The notes under the pieces were generated by a model that saw only the letters and a list, made by a program, of their open reading frames with translations, did no database searches and had not been told where the DNA came from. 12,164 nt of DNA from positions 1 through 12,164 of the forward strand of contig CAZIUB010000116.1 of the NCBI GenBank assembly GCA_964542425.1. Direction: 5' to 3'. The DNA comes from Dongia_A sp964542425. GTDB lineage: Bacteria; Pseudomonadota; Alphaproteobacteria; Dongiales; Dongiaceae. Shown one piece after another: positions 7,710 to 12,164 of this stretch. The translations under genes and the position numbers were made by a program. Each line of letters opens with the position of its first letter. The first letter of the stretch is position 1.

Positions 7710-7767
7710 CATGTGTTGTGGTTCCAACACCATGATTGGGAATCAAGCGTTGGAACCACAACACTAG
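7710..7767. repeat. Palindromic element with 16-bp perfect arms abutting the glnE start
   Basis: GTGTTGTGGTTCCAAC at 7713-7728 matches GTTGGAACCACAACAC at 7749-7764 perfectly. Allowing a two-base mismatch, pairing extends to 7709/7768, so the right end is CTAG and the left end is the near-match CATG. A nested GATT-GGG-AATC hairpin lies at 7734-7744. The right arm ends five bases before the glnE ATG. The transcript would form a long stable stem immediately before the start codon, or the DNA could extrude a cruciform there. Confidence 0.7.
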
Positions 7768-7768
7768 C

Positions 7769-10720
7769 ATGAATTTCGACATCAGGACGGAAAGCCTGCC
7801 CGTGCCCCATGACGGCGCCGCGGCCGAGGCCCAAACCGCGCTCGCCCTCGAACGGCTGGCCACAAAATGGAAAGAGGCGACCGGCCGCGACGCCGTGCCC
7901 GACAGGGCGCGCTCGCTGCTGAGGTCGGTCTTCGGCAACAGCCCGTTTCTTGGACAGTGTCTGCTCCTCGAAATGGACACCCTGGTGCGAGTATTAACCG
8001 AGGGTCCTGAGCCTGTCTTTAACAAATTGGTGATCGAACTCCGCGACCTGGCCGCTTCCGGACTTGACGAGGCGGTTCTGATGCGACGTTTGCGCCAGGC
8101 CAAGCGGCAGGCGGCGCTGGTGGTGGCACTTGCCGATATCGCCGGATGTTGGAATTTGGATCGCGTCACTGGGGCGCTCAGCGACTTTGCCGATCGTGTC
8201 GTGGGTGCTGCACTCGCGCATCTCTTGGGGCGCGGGCGGGATTCCGGCGATCTCGCGCCAGCGCCGACCAGTTCCCCCGAGGAAGCCGGCATCGTGGTCC
8301 TGGGGCTCGGCAAGTTGGGGGCGCGCGAGCTCAATTATTCCAGCGACATCGATCTCATCCTGTTGTTCGATCCCGAAAAGCTCGGTTATCGCGGAAGGCG
8401 TAGCGGCCAGGAATTTCTGGTCCGCGTGGCGCGCGAGCTGGTGCGCCTGTTGCAGGAGGTGACCGAGGACGGGTACGTGCTGCGCGTCGATCTGCGGCTG
8501 CGTCCGGACCCGACTTCGACACCGCTTGCCCTTTCGGTCCTGGCGGCCGAAACTTATTACGAGGCCATGGGCCAGAATTGGGAACGCGCGGCCATGATCA
8601 AGGCGCGTGCCGTTGCCGGCGATCTTGCGCTGGGCCAATCGTTCCTGCGAAACCTAAGTCCTTTCATCTGGCGCAAGCATCTGGATTTCGCCGCCATCGA
8701 GGACATCCATTCGATCAAGCGCCAGATTCACGCCGTCAAGGGTCATCGCGAATTGGCGGTCGCCGGCCACAACATCAAGATCGGACGGGGCGGCATCCGG
8801 GAGATCGAATTTTTTGCCCAGACCCAGCAACTGATTTGGGGCGGACGCATCCCCGAGTTACGCCTGTCCGGGACCTGTGCGGCGATCGAAGCGCTCTCGC
8901 GCCTGGGCCGGACCAAGCGCGAGGCGGCACAGGATCTGATCGGGGCCTATCGCTATCTGCGCCATGTCGAGCATCGCCTGCAGATGATCGAGGACCGACA
9001 GACCCAGACCCTGCCCGGGGAAGGGCCGGAGCTCGATCGCCTGGCGCTGTTTTGCGGTCACGTCGATAGGGCGGATTTCTCGCGCCAGCTGCTCTTCCAC
9101 ATGGGCCAGGTCGAGGATCATTACGCGGAACTGTTCGAGGAATCGCGGCCATTGGGCGAGCAAGGCAATCTGGTCTTCACCGGAACCGAGGACGATCCCG
9201 GGACCATCGGCACCCTGCTGCGCATGGGCTTTCCCGACGGCCACGCGGTTTCGATGCAGGTGCGCGCGTGGCATCACGGGCGCTACCGGGCAACGCGGAG
9301 TGCGCGCGCGCGGGAATTGCTGACCGAATTGATGCCGGGGCTCTTGGGTTCCCTGGCCAGGACCGCGGATCCCGACATGGCGTTCCGCCGCTTCGATGAT
9401 TTCCTGCGCGCCCTGCCGGCGGGCGTGCAGGTATTCTCGCTGCTCCATTCCAATCCAAGCCTGCTGGACCTGATCGCCGAGATCATGGGCAATGCGCCGT
9501 TCCTGGCCGAGCGCCTGAGCCGGCATCCGTCGCTGCTCGACGGCCTGCTGACGAGCGGTTCCACCGAGATCGCGCCGGACAAGAAGGCCATGCGGGAGGA
9601 TCTCGACCAGCAACTGCGATTCGCCCAGGATTTCCAGGACCGATTGGCATTGCTTTGCCGCTGGACCAAGGACCACCAGTTCCAAGCCTGCGTGCGCATG
9701 CTGCGCGAATCCTTGGGGGCCGAGCGCGCGGGGGCGGAACTTTCGGCCATCGCGGAAGCGACGTTGGGAGCACTCTTTCCGCTCGTGGTCGAGGAATTCC
9801 GGCGCCAATATGGAAAACTGCCGGGGCGCGGCCTCGCGGTCGCGGCGATGGGAAAACTCGGCAGCCGCGAGATGAACATCACCTCCGACTTCGATCTCAT
9901 ATTCGTCTACGACGTGCCCGATGGCATTACCGATTGGGAGACGCTACCCTCGGACGGACTCAAACCGCTGCCGCCGATCCAGTATTACGCGCGGCTGTCG
10001 CAGCGTTTCATCAGCGTGCTCACGGCAGCCATGGAGGAGGGCAAGCTCTACGAAGTGGACATGCGGCTACGCCCGTCGGGCAATTCCGGGCCCATCGCCA
10101 GTAGCCTCGCCGCCTTCGAGCGTTATCAGAACGAGGATGCCTGGGCCTGGGAACACATGGCACTGACGCGCGCCAGAGCGCTTGCCGGCGATCCCGCGTT
10201 GCTCGGCGACATCGATTGCTGCCTGGGTCGAATCTTGACCCGGCCCCGCGAACCCAGGAAGCTGCTGACCGATGCCAGAGACATGCGCTTACGCATTCGC
10301 CAGCTTCATCCCGGCAAGGATTTCTGGGATCTGAAGCACCGGCCGGGTGGACAAGTGGATATCGAATTCATCGCCCAGTATTTGATGCTGCGCCACGCCG
10401 GCCGGCACCCCGATATTTTACGCCGGAAGCCGATCGTCATGCTTCGCGCGCTCAGCGAACAAGGCCTGATCGAGGCGGGGATGTGTGAAAGACTCTGCGC
10501 CGCCGCCTTGTTGTGGCGAAATCTACAGCAGATGATGCGCCTGTTGGTGGCCGGCGAAAGCGACGATGCCAAGTGGCGCGAACCGACGCGAAGGCGCCTT
10601 GCCATGGCCGGCAATTGCCCGGATTTCTCGGGCCTCACCGATCTCGTGCGCGAGACCGCGGAGAGCGCGGCCAAGGATTTCGCGGCGATTTTCGCCATCG
10701 ACGGGCCAGTCCCGGAATGA
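7769..10720 (+). CDS. glnE: Bifunctional glutamine synthetase adenylyltransferase/adenylyl-removing enzyme
   Basis: GlnE adds AMP to glutamine synthetase when nitrogen is plentiful and removes it when nitrogen is scarce, under control of PII protein. Two nucleotidyltransferase halves are visible. The N-terminal (deadenylylating) half has 'GLGKLGARELNYSSDIDL' at 179-196 with D193 and D195 as metal ligands, then 'VDLRLRPD' and 'GRGGIREIEF'. The C-terminal (adenylylating) half has 'MGKLGSREMNITSDFDL' at 694-710 with D707 and D709, then 'VDMRLRPSGNSGP' and 'RPGGQVDIEF'. The length of 983 aa is normal and no key residue is missing. I start at the ATG at 7769. An in-frame ATG at 7736 adds 11 residues that merely translate an inverted repeat. 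No clear Shine-Dalgarno precedes 7769. The peroxiredoxin remnant begins 34 bp downstream on the same strand. Confidence 0.95.
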   Translation: MNFDIRTESLPVPHDGAAAEAQTALALERLATKWKEATGRDAVPDRARSLLRSVFGNSPFLGQCLLLEMDTLVRVLTEGPEPVFNKLVIELRDLAASGLDEAVLMRRLRQAKRQAALVVALADIAGCWNLDRVTGALSDFADRVVGAALAHLLGRGRDSGDLAPAPTSSPEEAGIVVLGLGKLGARELNYSSDIDLILLFDPEKLGYRGRRSGQEFLVRVARELVRLLQEVTEDGYVLRVDLRLRPDPTSTPLALSVLAAETYYEAMGQNWERAAMIKARAVAGDLALGQSFLRNLSPFIWRKHLDFAAIEDIHSIKRQIHAVKGHRELAVAGHNIKIGRGGIREIEFFAQTQQLIWGGRIPELRLSGTCAAIEALSRLGRTKREAAQDLIGAYRYLRHVEHRLQMIEDRQTQTLPGEGPELDRLALFCGHVDRADFSRQLLFHMGQVEDHYAELFEESRPLGEQGNLVFTGTEDDPGTIGTLLRMGFPDGHAVSMQVRAWHHGRYRATRSARARELLTELMPGLLGSLARTADPDMAFRRFDDFLRALPAGVQVFSLLHSNPSLLDLIAEIMGNAPFLAERLSRHPSLLDGLLTSGSTEIAPDKKAMREDLDQQLRFAQDFQDRLALLCRWTKDHQFQACVRMLRESLGAERAGAELSAIAEATLGALFPLVVEEFRRQYGKLPGRGLAVAAMGKLGSREMNITSDFDLIFVYDVPDGITDWETLPSDGLKPLPPIQYYARLSQRFISVLTAAMEEGKLYEVDMRLRPSGNSGPIASSLAAFERYQNEDAWAWEHMALTRARALAGDPALLGDIDCCLGRILTRPREPRKLLTDARDMRLRIRQLHPGKDFWDLKHRPGGQVDIEFIAQYLMLRHAGRHPDILRRKPIVMLRALSEQGLIEAGMCERLCAAALLWRNLQQMMRLLVAGESDDAKWREPTRRRLAMAGNCPDFSGLTDLVRETAESAAKDFAAIFAIDGPVPE

Positions 10721-10754
10721 TGGGACTCGCCTCGCCAAGGCGACAATGGAGGCT

Positions 10755-11222
10755 ATGAACGGCACTTAGGATCGGCGACAAGGCGCCCAGCTTCGCGCTC
10801 ACCACCGATGGCGGCGGAAGGATTTCGCCGTCGGAACTCGAGGGGTGGAAGGTGGTGCTCTATTTCTACCCCAAGGACGGCACCAGTGGCCGCACCGCCG
10901 AGGCTTGCGGGTTCCGCGACGCGCAGCCAAAATTCATCGGATGCGGTTGCATCGTCATCGGCGTTTCGCGCGACAGCCGGCAAAGCCACGACAAGTTCAA
11001 GAAGAAACATAGTCTCGTTGTCACGCTGGGCGTCGACGAGAACGGCCAAGTGACCGAGGATTTCGGAACTTGGGTCGAGAAGAGCATGTTTGGCGTAAAA
11101 TACATGGGGATCGAGCGCGCGACCTTCCTGATCGATGGCAAGGGCATCATTCGGGGAATGTGGCGCAAGGTCAAGGTGCCGAGCCATGTCGAGAAAGTGC
11201 TGGCGGCGGCCAAGGCCCTGAG
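10755..11222 (+). pseudogene. bcp: Decayed Bcp-type peroxiredoxin
   Basis: Bcp (PrxQ-type) enzymes reduce peroxides with a peroxidatic cysteine. The body is clearly recognisable: 'IGDKAPSFALTTDGGG' from 10771, 'VVLYFYPKDGTSGRTAEACG', 'VIGVSRDSRQSHDKFKKKHS', 'ATFLIDGKGIIRGMWRKVKV' and 'HVEKVLAAAKAL'. Three defects are seen. The probable native ATG at 10755, preceded by GGAGG, runs into TAG after four codons (MNGT), and one extra base is needed to explain the shift into the 10771 frame. The peroxidatic cysteine of the usual 'TPGCT' is CGC (Arg) at 10891-10893, within 'TSGRT'. The normal stop after 'AKAL' is missing, so the frame runs to 11331. The second cysteine of 'EACGF' (10906-10908) remains. 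A truncated product from GTG at 10852 is possible but would lack the N-terminal fold and the catalytic residue. Confidence 0.8.
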
Positions 11223-11228
11223 ATCGCC

Positions 11229-11294
11229 CCGACAGCCTTGCGCGAGGCAGCGATCCCCATCCTGGAAACCGCCGATGCAAACGGAAAAGGGTAG
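11229..11294 (+). pseudogene. N-terminal remnant resembling a DUF455 (ferritin-like) protein
   Basis: A different frame from the peroxiredoxin reads 'PTALREAAIPILETADANGK' and then stops at TAG (11292-11294). The pattern 'L..AA..IL.TAD' resembles the start of DUF455 ferritin-like proteins, which I recall lying directly after bcp in alphaproteobacteria. The similarity ends near 11280, where the direct repeat begins, so the rest of the gene seems to have been removed. There is no proper start codon in frame. The assignment rests on about 17 residues plus context, so it is tentative. Confidence 0.4.
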
Positions 11295-11336
11295 CGTCCA
11301 ATTTTCCAGTTTCCTATTCGGAAAAGGGTAGCGTCC
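11282..11336. repeat. Two direct copies of an 18-bp repeat
   Basis: CGGAAAAGGGTAGCGTCC occurs at 11282-11299 and again at 11319-11336, with a 37-bp period. Between them is an AT-richer stretch whose TTTTCC (11302-11307) can pair with the GGAAAA of either copy, so hairpins can form. The second copy continues into CCCATTTCCC just before the stop of the convergent TPR gene. This resembles REP-like sequences scattered in genomes that carry REP-associated transposases, but that link is from memory. The repeat marks the point where the DUF455-like remnant ends and supplies the stop codons of both broken frames. Confidence 0.65.
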
Positions 11337-11344
11337 CCATTTCC

Positions 11345-12163
11345 CTAAACCGGCAACCCGGCCTTGCGCATTCCCTCCCGGAGGTGTTGGGTGTCGGCTT
11401 CATTCCAGCTTGTGCCCCGCAGCTTCACGAACGAGACGTCCGGGCGCAGCCGAAGGACCTCGGCCGCCGCGGCCCTGGCCTCGTCCATGCGGCCCGATTG
11501 CGCGCAACAGGCGGCGATCCGGGCCAGCGCCCAATATCGTGGCCGTGTCAGATGGCGATAGGCCTCCAACGCGTCGGCGTGTCGCCGCGCCAAGTAGAGT
11601 GCATTTCCCAGTGCTATCCAATACCATTCCGGATGATAAAGATTGCGCCGCATGGCCTCGCGAATCCTGTCGATCCCCTCCTCCGGCCGGCCGAGAATGG
11701 CGAGCATCGAGCCTTGGGTGGAGATGGCGCTGGCGTCGTTGGGGTTGAGGGCGATCGCCCGCTGGATATGCTGCTCAAGGTGCTTCAAGTCGCCGCGATA
11801 ATTGTGGATCAGACCCAGAATCCAATGGCAGCGGGCATCGTCATTGTCCAATTCGATCGCGCTCGAGGCCATCGCCAGCGCCCCAGCCAGGATGTCGTCC
11901 GGCGTCTCGTCATAGCCGTGCAGGACCACATCGGCGAAGCCGCGATAGGCGCGGGCCAGCGCGTATTCCGGATCGAGGTCGATCGCCTGTTGGAACAGAT
12001 CGACGGCCCGCCGGTTGTCGTCGGGCGCATAGCCGCGCAGATGCTTGATGCCGCGCAACAGGCATTCATAGGCCGCCAGCTTGGGCCTGCGCCGGCTTTG
12101 CTCCAATAGCGAGATCTTGACCCGCGCCTGGAGCGTGGTGACGATGGCACCGGTGATCTTGTC
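11345..12163 (-). CDS. TPR protein, C-terminal part, of adenylate/guanylate cyclase-like regulators (5' end beyond window)
   Basis: The frame is open to the right edge (272 codons seen), so the gene starts outside. The TTG at 12106 is internal; upstream codons read 'DKITGAIVTTLQARVKISLL', typical of the linker before the TPRs in this family. About five TPR-like helix pairs follow, for example 'AVDLFQQAIDLDPEYALARA', 'LEQHIQRAIALNPNDASAIS' and 'EARAAAAEVLRLRPDVS'. The end, 'HLREGMRKAGLPV', is the usual C-terminus of these proteins. In relatives an N-terminal class III cyclase domain or a winged-helix DNA-binding domain precedes this part; which one is present here cannot be seen. TPRs mediate protein contacts. 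The gene converges on the decayed peroxiredoxin locus and ends 9 bp from the direct repeat. Confidence 0.8.
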   Translation of the reverse strand, partial: DKITGAIVTTLQARVKISLLEQSRRRPKLAAYECLLRGIKHLRGYAPDDNRRAVDLFQQAIDLDPEYALARAYRGFADVVLHGYDETPDDILAGALAMASSAIELDNDDARCHWILGLIHNYRGDLKHLEQHIQRAIALNPNDASAISTQGSMLAILGRPEEGIDRIREAMRRNLYHPEWYWIALGNALYLARRHADALEAYRHLTRPRYWALARIAACCAQSGRMDEARAAAAEVLRLRPDVSFVKLRGTSWNEADTQHLREGMRKAGLPV

Positions 12164-12164
12164 G

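Larger units (their letters stand above)
7406..7768. other. 363-bp gene-free region packed with inverted repeats
   Basis: I find no convincing gene, RNA gene or clear promoter between the divergent starts of the AsmA-like gene and glnE. Instead there are at least five non-identical perfect inverted repeats in a row (listed separately). The octamer CTAGTGTT or its complement occurs four times, at 7418-7425, 7644-7651, 7689-7696 and 7760-7767. Short ORFs here on both strands have no family resemblance and simply read through the repeats. The promoters of both genes must lie here or within the repeats, so the repeats may affect expression of glnE. Confidence 0.7.

Noticed and set aside
7445..7767. 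CRISPR array
   Set aside because: The repeats are inverted and differ from each other; there are no identical direct repeats with regular spacers and no cas genes.
7736..7768. Upstream ATG for glnE adding 11 residues
   Set aside because: The extension is a translation of the inverted repeat and has no ribosome-binding site. The ATG at 7769 is as good or better.
7466..7834. Small minus-strand open frame across the glnE upstream gap
   Set aside because: It reads through the inverted repeats and into glnE antisense, with no ribosome-binding site or family resemblance.
8858..9808. Minus-strand open frame of 316 codons opposite glnE
   Set aside because: It is fully covered by glnE, with low-complexity Arg/Gln/Gly-rich translation and no start context.
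10732..10743. TCGCC-AA-GGCGA hairpin after glnE as a terminator
   Set aside because: It has a 5-bp stem, only a 2-base loop and no T-tract, so it is not a credible terminator.
11282..11336. CRISPR or tandem repeat array at the bcp end
   Set aside because: There are only two copies of an 18-bp unit, too few and too short.

Overview
The window comes from a GC-rich bacterial chromosome and looks like an alphaproteobacterium, probably of the Rhodospirillales kind. That rests on gene content and style: a KMGKT-type TyrS divergent from AnmK, a DUF3971/AsmA-like protein, a GlnE adenylyltransferase, and a Bcp peroxiredoxin followed by what looks like the start of a DUF455 protein. The placement is from memory of these families, not from a search.

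Layout, left to right. Positions 1-136 hold the end of a probable insertion sequence, with the first 27 codons of a transposase-like gene running off the left edge (minus strand). An amidase-signature enzyme (176-1618, minus) follows, and upstream of it on the same strand anmK (1667-2776, minus), which recycles anhydro-N-acetylmuramic acid from peptidoglycan turnover. tyrS (2862-4190, plus) is divergent from anmK. It converges on a large AsmA/YhdP-like envelope protein gene (4214-7405, minus). A 363-bp gene-free stretch full of inverted repeats separates that gene from the divergent glnE (7769-10720, plus), the nitrogen-regulatory modifier of glutamine synthetase.

The right end is decayed. 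Downstream of glnE lies a Bcp-type peroxiredoxin gene with a frameshift at its start, an arginine in place of the peroxidatic cysteine, and no stop at the usual place. About 65 bp resembling the start of a DUF455 gene follow and run into an 18-bp direct repeat. Beyond that repeat, on the opposite strand, is the C-terminal part of a TPR protein of the kind found in adenylate/guanylate cyclase-like regulators (11345 to the right edge).

Most of the window is ordinary housekeeping: translation, wall recycling, envelope maintenance and nitrogen control. I see no defence, secretion or biosynthetic gene system. The features most worth a second look are the run of short palindromic elements before glnE (some bounded by CTAG), the broken peroxiredoxin/DUF455 locus with its direct repeat, and a low-GC, divergent linker inside tyrS.
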